Below the pieces are notes generated by a model. The model made no database searches, had not been told where the DNA came from, and was given only the letters and a program-made list of their open reading frames with translations. 64,000 nucleotides of DNA. It comes from Cycloclasticus sp. (lineage in GTDB: Bacteria; Pseudomonadota; Gammaproteobacteria; Methylococcales; Cycloclasticaceae). The first letter of the stretch is position 1; each line of letters starts with the position of its first letter. The translations under genes were made by a program, and so were the position numbers. Shown one piece after another: positions 46,800 through 54,527 of this stretch. The stretch is from the NCBI GenBank assembly GCA_002700385.1, contig PADC01000008.1, positions 226,485 through 290,484 on the forward strand, in the 5' to 3' direction.

Positions 46800-47405
46800 T
46801 TAAAGCCCAAGCGCCTCTCTTGCTAAAGAACCACCAGATCCCTGCAAAGGACCCAGCGGGTTTTTACGTGATTTTTCAGAATCCATGAACGGCACGCCAC
46901 TCCAAATTTTATAAACAGCCACACCGTTATCTAACACAATCAGCGCATCAAATCGCCAACCGGTTTCAATCGTTTTTCGCTTAAAACCCAACAAATCATT
47001 AAACACACTGCCTACACGTTTCCTTTTAATCACCCCCGGGTGCGCTTCATACGCAATACAAGCTTCTTTCTTAGCCAGACAATTTCTAACACTCAAGGGC
47101 AAATGTTCTAACTTAATAGAATTCGTCGGCATAAATTTCTGAAGAATATCTAAATAAGACAAAATTTTTACGTTAGGCGTCGAATAGGGGTCAAACCCCA
47201 ATTGCCGCAACTCCTCAACCGTTGTTTGATTGAGAATAACTTTTTCATAAGCTGACTTCGCCTGTTGAAAACCCTTCCAAGGCGACTTGGTCACCTCCTC
47301 AGTTCTTGGCAGTGGACTACCACACGCCATTAGCCCCAAAAAACTGACCATTAACATATAAGAAAACAAACGACGCAATGAAACTTTATTTATGCTGACA
47401 AACAT
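46800..47405 (-). CDS. lipoprotein of unknown function
   Basis: 201 aa. Lipoprotein signal with lipobox LMAC (Cys about residue 28). Residues about 50-75 (YEKVILNQTTVEELRQLGFD) resemble the helix-plus-glycine pattern of BamE-like SmpA folds, and the region after it carries two Cys (RNCLAKKEACIAYEAHPG). I do not recognise a named family. It stands alone between mhpFE and deaD. Confidence 0.75.
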   Translation of the reverse strand: MFVSINKVSLRRLFSYMLMVSFLGLMACGSPLPRTEEVTKSPWKGFQQAKSAYEKVILNQTTVEELRQLGFDPYSTPNVKILSYLDILQKFMPTNSIKLEHLPLSVRNCLAKKEACIAYEAHPGVIKRKRVGSVFNDLLGFKRKTIETGWRFDALIVLDNGVAVYKIWSGVPFMDSEKSRKNPLGPLQGSGGSLAREALGL

Positions 47406-47543
47406 TCAAGGTTCTCATGTTGACCCGTCTAAAGCATAACGGATTCCCGTCTATTTTAATCATTCTAAAAACGTTTCATTGACAATTTTCTAATTTAGCT
47501 CTTGAATCGATCGGTTAATTTACAATTTCTAAGTGTAAAAGTT

Positions 47544-47549
47544 TATAAT
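47544..47549 (+). promoter_or_regulatory. -10 element of deaD promoter
   Basis: A perfect TATAAT lies 75 bases before the deaD ATG. The best -35 candidate, TTTACA, is 19 bases upstream, somewhat far. The resulting leader of about 65 bases contains no obvious hairpin. Confidence 0.4.
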
Positions 47550-47623
47550 GCCCCATTAACTCTGATACAGCGTATAGAGTAAAACTCCTCAACACCTCTA
47601 GCATCCCAATTTAAGGCCCTATC

Positions 47624-49396
47624 ATGACATCCCAACCTTCCATAGGCTTCGCTGACTTAGCGTTGTCTAAACCTGTAATGGACGCTCTAAAACGCATCGG
47701 TTACGAACAACCTTCACCCATTCAAGCTGAAGCAATACCGCACCTTTTAGAGGGACATGACCTGATTGGCACCGCACAAACTGGCACTGGTAAAACAGCT
47801 GCGTTTGCTCTTCCCCTTCTCTCTAAATTGGATATAACAAAAGCTAAGCCACAGGTTTTAGTGCTTACACCCACACGCGAATTGGCCATTCAGGTAGCAG
47901 AAGCTTTCAAAACTTATGCCAGTGCTATGAAGGGCTTTCACGTATTACCCATATACGGTGGTCAAGGCATGGACGCGCAATTAAGGCAACTCCGTCGTGG
48001 TGTACAGGTGGTGGTTGGCACACCGGGTCGTGTGATGGACCATTTACGCCGAAAAACATTGAAATTAGATGACCTCGATACCATCGTGTTGGATGAGGCC
48101 GATGAAATGTTAAGAATGGGCTTTATTGAAGATGTGGAGTGGATACTGGAACAAACACCCCCGCAACGCCAGGTAGCACTTTTCTCCGCAACCATGCCGG
48201 CCCCCATCCGACGGGTTGCCGACAACTATTTAAGTGCACCCAAAATCGTTAAAATCGTTTCAAAAACATCGACGGTTGAACGCATAGAACAGTCCTTTTG
48301 GATGGTGAGTGGCTTGCATAAATTAGATGCCTTAACACGTATTTTAGAAGTAGAAGATTTCGACGGTATCATCATGTTTGTGCGTACAAAAGCCCTGACC
48401 GTTGAGCTTGCTGAAAAGCTGGAAGCACGCGGTTACTCGGCTTCTGCCATTAATGGTGATATGTCTCAAGCTTTACGTGAACGAACGATAGAGCAATTAA
48501 AGAAAAAACACATAGATATTCTGGTCGCCACCGATGTTGCAGCACGTGGCATTGATGTCGCTCGAATCAGTCATGTGGTCAATTACGACATTCCATATGA
48601 TACCGAAGCTTATGTACACCGTATTGGCCGAACAGGCCGCGCAGGGAGAACAGGCAAGGCTATTTTATTTGTAGCGCCACGCGAACGTCGCCTGTTACGT
48701 GCTATTGAAAAAGCAACACGTCAACCTATCAACCCAATGGAGTTACCTACCCGTCAACAAGTCAATGAAAAGCGAGCAAACGATTTTAAGGCCACAATCA
48801 CTCAGGTTGTCGCTAATAAAAAACTGGACTTTTTCCATCAACTGATTCAATCCTATCTCGACGAACACGATGTGGATCCCATTCAATTAGCAGGAGCTTT
48901 AGCTTACTTAGCTCAAAAAGAAAAACCGTTAGTCCTTGAAGAGGCAGCGAAAAAATCTTCCGCTCGGGTTAGTAAACAACCTAAAACGGAAAGAAGAAGC
49001 CAATCTTTACGCCCAAACAAAGACGATTTACCTAAAAGCAAACGAGGCAATGTAAAGGTACCGATGGACAACTATCGAATTGAAGTGGGGAAAAAGCATC
49101 ATGTCACCCCAGGGGATATTGTTGGTGCTATTGCTAATGAGGCCGATGTTGAGCCAAGACATATTGGTCATATTGAATTAAACGACGAACACAGCTATGT
49201 TGAACTACCGATCGGCATGCCAAAAATCGTCTTCCAAAGCCTTAAGAAAGTGCGCGTACGTAACCACCCTTTAAATATCGAAATCAGCGACCATGTAGCG
49301 AAACAGAGCGCCACATCGGCTAAACCTGTTAAAGGAAAGAAAAAAACGTACACTAAGAAACCCAAAAAGAAAAAGAATAATAAACCTTTAAAATAA
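47624..49396 (+). CDS. deaD: DEAD-box ATP-dependent RNA helicase (DeaD/CsdA type)
   Basis: 590 aa. Q motif FADLALSKPVMDALKRIGYEQ at the N-terminus, Walker A AQTGTGKTAAF, DEAD in VLDEADEMLRMGF, SAT in LFSATMP, and motif VI HRIGRTGRAGRTG. The C-terminal DbpA-type RNA-binding domain (about residues 485-555, KVPMDNYRIEVGKKHHVTPG onward) and a Lys-rich tail match CsdA, which acts in ribosome assembly and mRNA decay in the cold. slyX follows after two bases. Confidence 0.94.
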   Translation: MTSQPSIGFADLALSKPVMDALKRIGYEQPSPIQAEAIPHLLEGHDLIGTAQTGTGKTAAFALPLLSKLDITKAKPQVLVLTPTRELAIQVAEAFKTYASAMKGFHVLPIYGGQGMDAQLRQLRRGVQVVVGTPGRVMDHLRRKTLKLDDLDTIVLDEADEMLRMGFIEDVEWILEQTPPQRQVALFSATMPAPIRRVADNYLSAPKIVKIVSKTSTVERIEQSFWMVSGLHKLDALTRILEVEDFDGIIMFVRTKALTVELAEKLEARGYSASAINGDMSQALRERTIEQLKKKHIDILVATDVAARGIDVARISHVVNYDIPYDTEAYVHRIGRTGRAGRTGKAILFVAPRERRLLRAIEKATRQPINPMELPTRQQVNEKRANDFKATITQVVANKKLDFFHQLIQSYLDEHDVDPIQLAGALAYLAQKEKPLVLEEAAKKSSARVSKQPKTERRSQSLRPNKDDLPKSKRGNVKVPMDNYRIEVGKKHHVTPGDIVGAIANEADVEPRHIGHIELNDEHSYVELPIGMPKIVFQSLKKVRVRNHPLNIEISDHVAKQSATSAKPVKGKKKTYTKKPKKKKNNKPLK

Positions 49397-49398
49397 AA

Positions 49399-49605
49399 AT
49401 GGATAAAAGAATCACAGAACTTGAGATTAAAGTAGCCTATCAAGAAGACACGATCCAACAATTAGATCGCGTTATTTGTCAGCAGCAAGATCAAATTGAT
49501 TCATTAAAAAAACAAATGACTCAACTGATAAAGAATGCTCAACAAGCTACAGAAGAAGGTAGAAACTTGTTATCTGATAGTAATGAAGTACCGCCCCACT
49601 ATTAA
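49399..49605 (+). CDS. slyX: SlyX family protein
   Basis: 68 aa, almost entirely a coiled coil: RITELEIKVAYQEDTIQQLD at the N-terminus and the QxxQIDxLKxQM repeat after it match SlyX. Function unknown. Directly downstream of deaD, probably co-transcribed, and 35 bases before the GTPase gene. Confidence 0.88.
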   Translation: MDKRITELEIKVAYQEDTIQQLDRVICQQQDQIDSLKKQMTQLIKNAQQATEEGRNLLSDSNEVPPHY

Positions 49606-49640
49606 GCGGTCACCCTTAAACAAATGAACACCGACCCATC

Positions 49641-50561
49641 ATGAGTATTAACTGGTACCCAGGGCACATGCATAAAGCCCAAAAGGAGATCAAAAAAAGA
49701 CTTCCTGACGTTGATATGTTTATAGAAGTTCTGGATGCAAGAATTCCCTACAGCAGTGAAAATCCCATGTTAGCAACCATACGTGGTGATAAACCCTGTA
49801 TAAAAATTCTTAACAAAACTGACCTAGCCGAACCCGAGATAACAAAAGATTGGCAAAATTATTTAGAAAAAAACAAGCACACAAAAACACTGGCTCTCAA
49901 TTTAAATCAGCCAAATAAACGTGAACAAATATTTTCATTATGTAAGAAACTAGTACCCAGCAAAGGGACAAAAATTTCGCCCATCACCTGTCTCATTACC
50001 GGTATTCCCAATGTTGGAAAATCAACCCTGATCAATACATTGGCTAATAGAACGATTGCCAAAACGGGCAATGAACCCGCAGTGACACAAACACAGCAGC
50101 GCATTGACTTGGGCAATAACCTAATTTTATTCGATACCCCGGGTTTGCTATGGCCAAAAGTAGACAATGAAGACAGCGGATACCGTTTAGCCATGACAGG
50201 TGCAATAAAAGATACCGCCATAGAATACGATGATATTGCTTACTATGCAGCAGAATATTATTTAAATGAGCACCCAAATTTACTAATGAAGAGGTACGAT
50301 CTTGAAGAACCACCCTTGGATGAAACCACACTACTTGAAGCTCTTGGCAAAAAGCGCGGCGCCTTAATCAGTGGCGGGCGCGTTGACCTGAAAAAAGCAT
50401 CGACCATTTTTATTCATGATTTCAGAAGCGGCTCACTGGGCCAAATCACGCTTGAAACCCCTCAACGGGTTGAAAGAGAAATCGCTAAAACAGAAAAATT
50501 AATGGCCGAAAAAGCCGCCTTGAAAGAACAGCGAAAGAAAAAATGGAGAAATAATAAATAG
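49641..50561 (+). CDS. ribosome biogenesis GTPase (RbgA/YlqF type)
   Basis: 306 aa circularly permuted GTPase: the G4 motif NKTDLA (about residue 57) comes before G1 GIPNVGKSTLIN (about 121) and G3 DTPGLLWP. It starts with the diagnostic INWYPGHMHKAQKEI. In B. subtilis RbgA matures the 50S subunit. Follows deaD and slyX, another ribosome-linked set, on the same strand. Basic C-terminal tail. Confidence 0.92.
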   Translation: MSINWYPGHMHKAQKEIKKRLPDVDMFIEVLDARIPYSSENPMLATIRGDKPCIKILNKTDLAEPEITKDWQNYLEKNKHTKTLALNLNQPNKREQIFSLCKKLVPSKGTKISPITCLITGIPNVGKSTLINTLANRTIAKTGNEPAVTQTQQRIDLGNNLILFDTPGLLWPKVDNEDSGYRLAMTGAIKDTAIEYDDIAYYAAEYYLNEHPNLLMKRYDLEEPPLDETTLLEALGKKRGALISGGRVDLKKASTIFIHDFRSGSLGQITLETPQRVEREIAKTEKLMAEKAALKEQRKKKWRNNK

Positions 50562-50615
50562 CTCTTTATCTTTTATTTCTCCTTATCATTTTTTAACCCC
50601 CATAAAAGCAAGCGT

Positions 50616-51209
50616 TCATGCTTTATTTTTATAAAATTTAAATGCGATTAAGCCAGCCAGTATCATCAAGATCGCTATCAGTATCGCACCGCTATTTTTC
50701 TTATAAAAATTCGCACGATTAAATGCTTCATCAGCTGATACAACAAAACTAAAAGCCGCAGCAACCGGGTGATTATCTACCCGCTTATTTTCATCTGCTT
50801 CTAAACTAACAAGAACTTTATATTTCCCTTCCAAAGGTTTTAAAAAGGGAATATACATCGTACCGGTTGGATATAACTGTTCTGGAAAAGACTGAACCGT
50901 CATAAAGCCTGTCTGTTCTTCTTTCTTAATATCCACCTTAATCGGCATATTCCTAAGCTTCTCATCCACAAAGTCCAACACCAAAACCGCTTCTTCTGAG
51001 TCCGTGATTGATTTACACAGCTCCTCGGTGCCAAATAGTTCGGGTTGATACGCTGTAAAATGGAGCATATAGCCTGATAATCGAAAGGTGCAATAATCTT
51101 TCTCTATTTCAACGCCACCATGCGCTTGAACATACGAGCTTGTTATTGAAGCAGAAAGGAAAATAAAAAACAAAACCCCTTTTTTAAAGGTAAAAAAGGG
51201 GTTTCTCAT
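50616..51209 (-). CDS. periplasmic membrane-anchored accessory protein of the copper monooxygenase operon
   Basis: 197 aa. A signal peptide ends SSYVQA, so the mature protein would begin with HGG or AHGG, an N-terminal His arrangement able to bind copper. The conserved-looking stretch is KDYCTFRLSGYMLHFTAYQP followed by GTEELCKSI. A C-terminal membrane helix (GAILIAILMILAGLIAFKFY) anchors it. I associate the CxxxxxGxxxxHFTAYQPE pattern with nitrifiers and methanotrophs from memory. Likely copper handling for PmoCAB, by position (AmoD/PmoD slot). The ATG at 51209 is chosen; a TTG at 51227 would overlap pmoB. A terminator-like hairpin lies inside its first codons. Confidence 0.75.
   Translation of the reverse strand: MRNPFFTFKKGVLFFIFLSASITSSYVQAHGGVEIEKDYCTFRLSGYMLHFTAYQPELFGTEELCKSITDSEEAVLVLDFVDEKLRNMPIKVDIKKEEQTGFMTVQSFPEQLYPTGTMYIPFLKPLEGKYKVLVSLEADENKRVDNHPVAAAFSFVVSADEAFNRANFYKKNSGAILIAILMILAGLIAFKFYKNKA
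51173..51204 (-). terminator. terminator-like hairpin inside the start of the accessory gene
   Basis: AAACCCCTTTTTT (51173-51185) and AAAAAAGGGGTTT (51192-51204) are perfect 13-base arms with a 6-base loop. On the minus strand the stem is followed by a T-rich run (TTTTGTTTTTTATTTT counting from the stem end). It begins two codons into the accessory gene, 16 bases after the pmoB stop. It should end most pmoCAB transcripts while letting a fraction through. Confidence 0.7.
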
Positions 51210-51219
51210 ACGAACTAAA

Positions 51220-52512
51220 CTAGTCAACGAATGTAGGCAGTATTTGCCCAGATAATTCTGAAATCATTCTATTTCCTTCACTATCAAAGAAAAATAGCAA
51301 GGCACCGTAACTGCTTTCAGGGTCGTTCATCAGACTACTTAATCGTTCCGTTTCCCAAGCCACATCTGTCGCATTGATTTTAATTAGACGACTTTCACCT
51401 GGCTGGATCGGTGTGTTGTCTGACACTCCAAGTGATTTATCAGCGACCAATTCATCAGGGTAACCTTCATCTACTCCCTTCATTGCAAAATCAACATCAT
51501 GATTAATAAATCGGATATTTGCCGCTGTAAACTCACCAAGTTGTATAGGCAAACGAGAGTTATTCGTTATTTCAGCTTCTACGGTGACTGTTCTTCCCGG
51601 TAAGAAATATTCTGCTTTTTTGCTAATCACACCAACTGAAGCATCGTTATTTCTTTGTTTTGCTTTGACTGTTCCCAAACCATCGTTATGGACCGCTAAG
51701 GACATCAAATCAACTTTACCTGCTTGCAGCGGGATTGTTCTGGGGTATTTTTCTTTGGTGATGCTGTTTGCGTATATGAGTACGCCAATAATGAACACAA
51801 TCATGAAAGCCCCAAGGAACTTATCATTTTTTGTGATTAGCTCATTCCAACTGCCTTCTTTAACTTTCAAGAACCTGACAACTAATAGAGGACGCCTCAT
51901 CCACCAAAGTAACCAAAAAACGGCAACAGCAGCCCAAAACAGATGCCAATTAACCACGTTTTGAACAGCATAACTGCCTAGGTTATCGATCACTTGCCCT
52001 GTTCTAGTGGTCACAGAATAAACAAAGTCATCAGCCTCTCCATCAATAGTAATCCAAATCCCTGGACCCACTAGCCCACCTGCAGATTCAACATTTATCA
52101 TAGGATGAACATGATGTTTACCCGGTATTCGGGCTTTCAAAATAACCCTATATTCATAGGTATGCCCTAATTCTGCCCCGGTTGACTGAATCATAGGCAC
52201 TTCATTTAAATAACTGGCTTTTCTAATAAAAACAGGGCCGGGCGTTGCATTTGCTAAAAAAATGGTACTTGGCCCATTAATCACTTCAGGCCAGCTAGAG
52301 AAAAAATGCACTTTTCCGGTTAGTGTCACCTCATCGTTCACCTGGATCGTGCTTCCGTTTTCAACGGACCATTTTGCATCATACCAATGCAGTGTCTTCA
52401 TTCTTAAGAACGGCTCTTGGTTTCTTTCACCATGAGCAAACGCTACGCCAGTCATCACCACTAACATCATCGATAACACCAGTTTCTCGATCATTTTCGA
52501 TAACTTAAACAT
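51220..52512 (-). CDS. pmoB: membrane copper monooxygenase subunit B (PmoB/AmoB family)
   Basis: 430 aa, the periplasmic copper subunit. Signal peptide to residue 26, then HGERNQEPFLRM: mature N-terminal His27 as in PmoB. The HHVHP motif (His134, His136) supplies the other ligands of the conserved CuB-type site. Two cupredoxin domains flank two membrane helices (NWHLFWAAVAVFWLLWW, FLGAFMIVFIIGVLIYA). ATG at 52512 has GGAGG eight bases upstream and touches the pmoA stop. The substrate (methane, ammonia or short alkane) cannot be told by eye. Confidence 0.93.
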   Translation of the reverse strand: MFKLSKMIEKLVLSMMLVVMTGVAFAHGERNQEPFLRMKTLHWYDAKWSVENGSTIQVNDEVTLTGKVHFFSSWPEVINGPSTIFLANATPGPVFIRKASYLNEVPMIQSTGAELGHTYEYRVILKARIPGKHHVHPMINVESAGGLVGPGIWITIDGEADDFVYSVTTRTGQVIDNLGSYAVQNVVNWHLFWAAVAVFWLLWWMRRPLLVVRFLKVKEGSWNELITKNDKFLGAFMIVFIIGVLIYANSITKEKYPRTIPLQAGKVDLMSLAVHNDGLGTVKAKQRNNDASVGVISKKAEYFLPGRTVTVEAEITNNSRLPIQLGEFTAANIRFINHDVDFAMKGVDEGYPDELVADKSLGVSDNTPIQPGESRLIKINATDVAWETERLSSLMNDPESSYGALLFFFDSEGNRMISELSGQILPTFVD

Positions 52513-53334
52513 CTATACAGCCTCCTTAGCATTATCATCGTCTTCATCGGTGTACCCCACCATTTTTTTGAAGCGGTTAGGCACAGTGCCAAGGTTTGTA
52601 ACCCATTCACCAATTTTCCACCAAATAAAGAATAAAACCATACAAACAAAGGCGGAAAAGAACGTTGAAATAATGGTCGACTCACCACCAAATGTCCGTA
52701 ACGTTCCCCGCTCAATGATTCGTAAATATTCGGGTGTGGCGGTACGTGTAAACGTATAACCAATAAGGTCAGCGACATTCACCACCTGATCAATATGCAC
52801 CACAGGTAAATGATAAGGCGCTAAAATGGGCCAATTTGCAGGAGCAAATGCTAATGCCACCGCACTGCCACCAAAGATTGATGTCGCTATCGCATTTCTA
52901 CTGAGAAGTAGCACTAAGTCCATCAGCATTAAACCCGGTATAGCGATAGATGGCCAAATCATGCTATATGGGAAATATGTCCATAGATGGAAGCCTAATA
53001 TTCGACTGACCCATTCCCCAATAACCAAACATAATGCACACAAAGTCCCCGCAATAGGTAAACCAAATTTTTGCATAAAGGGGTAGGACAAGGCCGCAGG
53101 TATAAAAATTAACAGCATGGGTGTTAATGTGACCCAGTTTTTTCTATCTTTCCAGTCTACCCAGAAATCCCAATCGCCCACGGTTAACATAATGTGTATA
53201 TGGAATGCCGCAATAATGGCAAAAAACAGTATCAGAACAACAATCAAATCCAATTGTCGAACAATTTTAGCCGCTGAAGAACCCTTCGTCGTTATCGCAT
53301 TCAGCAGCTTTTTTTCAGGCGCAGTTAAGCTCAT
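52513..53334 (-). CDS. pmoA: membrane copper monooxygenase subunit A (PmoA/AmoA family)
   Basis: 273 aa with seven predicted membrane helices. Family signatures: GDWDFWVDWKDRKNWVTLTP, WPSIAIPGLMLMDLVLLLS, NWPILAPYHLPVVHIDQ, and GYTFTRTATPEYLRIIERGT followed by LRTFG. It is some 20 residues longer than methanotroph PmoA, with an acidic C-terminal tail (GYTDEDDDNAKEAV). AGAGGA precedes the ATG. Gene order C-A-B is that of pmo/amo operons. This is the usual phylogenetic marker and the best sequence for placing the enzyme. Confidence 0.94.
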   Translation of the reverse strand: MSLTAPEKKLLNAITTKGSSAAKIVRQLDLIVVLILFFAIIAAFHIHIMLTVGDWDFWVDWKDRKNWVTLTPMLLIFIPAALSYPFMQKFGLPIAGTLCALCLVIGEWVSRILGFHLWTYFPYSMIWPSIAIPGLMLMDLVLLLSRNAIATSIFGGSAVALAFAPANWPILAPYHLPVVHIDQVVNVADLIGYTFTRTATPEYLRIIERGTLRTFGGESTIISTFFSAFVCMVLFFIWWKIGEWVTNLGTVPNRFKKMVGYTDEDDDNAKEAV

Positions 53335-53379
53335 TTTAAGTATCCTCTACTTATCCAAATATTTTTTAAATCGTATGAT

Positions 53380-53415
53380 AGAGCTGATATATGCTTAAAC
53401 ACACATACCAGCTCT
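53380..53415 (-). other. pmoC-pmoA intergenic hairpin
   Basis: AGAGCTG (53380-53386) pairs with CAGCTCT (53409-53415), with an inner TATG/CATA pairing. No U-tract directly follows on the minus strand. Hairpins in this gap are known as processing or stability elements in amo/pmo operons; that role here is inference. Confidence 0.5.
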
Positions 53416-53427
53416 ACAAGAATGTAG

Positions 53428-54135
53428 CTAGGAGGTTAACTCACCTTTCTCATCAACTACTTTAGGCATGATCACTATCATGCGTTTGACAATTTGGTGC
53501 AGCAATCCAGCTAACGCTAAGATAGACCAACCAAAAAATACGAAGCCCCAGTGTAATGGCACAGTGAAATACTCTTCCATTAACCAGAATGCATGCCCCC
53601 ATTCATTGTAACCCACTGTAGGTAACAACATAAACGGGCCACAAACAGTCAACACCAAGGGGAGAGAGATACGCTTAGCAAATACAGGCAACCGGGTGAT
53701 AGCATAAGTAAACAAACTAAACCCGATAATAATGAAAACCGGCATAGCCATGTAAAACAGGAAGATATGACTGGGTGTAAAGCTGGTGTCTCGGACAACT
53801 GTTTGATGCCATGTCGCATCTTGTTCTGCATAGAAACTACCCGCAAAATAGAAACCAAATGCGTAAACAGCCAACATGCTGACCCAATGGATCATTCGAT
53901 TCATTTCTTTTCTCGGTGTTAATTCATTGAGTTTTTTGTCTCGGGTTAGCCAAAAATAGGTGACGAAAACAAAAAACAGTATCACCTCTACAATTAATTC
54001 ACCCCAGAAAACTGTCATCCAATATTTATCAAACAGTGGGTCGGTAGAATCCAGTCCATAATCCCAAGCAGCCCATTGTTGATACCACCTTGCAATACCA
54101 AAAATTGCAATGAGTATGAACAACCCCATAAACAT
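53428..54135 (-). CDS. pmoC: membrane copper monooxygenase subunit C (PmoC/AmoC family), N-terminus apparently frameshifted
   Basis: The open frame from the ATG at 54135 is 235 aa. It keeps the metal site of PmoC: Asp106 and His110 in AEQDATWH and His123 in DTSFTPSH, plus VGYNEWGHAFWLMEE. Family members are about 260 aa and this start has no good ribosome site. Upstream in the same frame it reads KKPQKIEGWKLNLKP without a start. The real start is probably ATG 54203 behind GAGGAGG, one frame away; adding one A in the A6 run at 54175-54180 joins them, giving about 258 aa. First gene of the operon. Confidence 0.88.
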   Translation of the reverse strand: MFMGLFILIAIFGIARWYQQWAAWDYGLDSTDPLFDKYWMTVFWGELIVEVILFFVFVTYFWLTRDKKLNELTPRKEMNRMIHWVSMLAVYAFGFYFAGSFYAEQDATWHQTVVRDTSFTPSHIFLFYMAMPVFIIIGFSLFTYAITRLPVFAKRISLPLVLTVCGPFMLLPTVGYNEWGHAFWLMEEYFTVPLHWGFVFFGWSILALAGLLHQIVKRMIVIMPKVVDEKGELTS

Positions 54136-54203
54136 CGGCTTTAAGTTTAACTTCCAACCTTCAATTTTTTGCGGTTTTTTAATCCCTCTTGTGTAACAGC
54201 CAT
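54136..54203 (-). other. out-of-frame N-terminal segment of pmoC
   Basis: ATG at 54203 with GAGGAGG five bases upstream starts MAVTQEGLKN and stops after 18 codons. If one A is added to the six-A run (54175-54180, plus-strand T) it reads MAVTQEGLKKPQKIEGWKLN and runs into the pmoC frame. This is the expected true N-terminus of pmoC. Confidence 0.75.
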
Positions 54204-54236
54204 GTAGCCTCCTCAGATTTTTTTTATAACGGCTTA

Positions 54237-54265
54237 ACGATAACTCCTAACATACGTTTGGTCAA
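54237..54265 (-). promoter_or_regulatory. candidate pmoC promoter
   Basis: On the minus strand TTGACC (54260-54265), a 17-base spacer and TATCGT (54237-54242) lie about 35 bases before the probable pmoC ATG at 54203. The -10 is weak (four of six), which would fit an activated promoter. Confidence 0.5.
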
Positions 54266-54270
54266 TAGAT

Positions 54271-54292
54271 AAAAATGATTTAAATCATTTTT
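54271..54292. promoter_or_regulatory. 22-bp perfect palindrome upstream of the pmo promoter
   Basis: AAAAATGATTTAAATCATTTTT is an exact inverted repeat, written here as two 11-base arms AAAAATGATTT/AAATCATTTTT. It lies six bases upstream of the candidate -35. The core TGAT-N4-ATCA matches the FNR/CRP-family pattern TTGAT-N4-ATCAA in eight of ten positions. The rest of the 324-base gap to nhaD is very AT-rich and shows nothing else. Confidence 0.6.
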
Positions 54293-54527
54293 TAAATGGG
54301 CTTAAAAATATAGATAAAGTGACATTAAATTTATAAAAAAAATTTTTAACAAAGAGTTAAGACTTATCAATTTATCTTTAAATTTATCTAATAGATTTAC
54401 GTTATTATTCTTTAGGTCTGATTCAGTCATGACTAATTATGTTGCTAAGCAGCAAGTTAATATATAATGGTTGATTACCTCTACATCTGACCTTCTTAAC
54501 CAACCATTACCAAGAAAATAACTGCTA

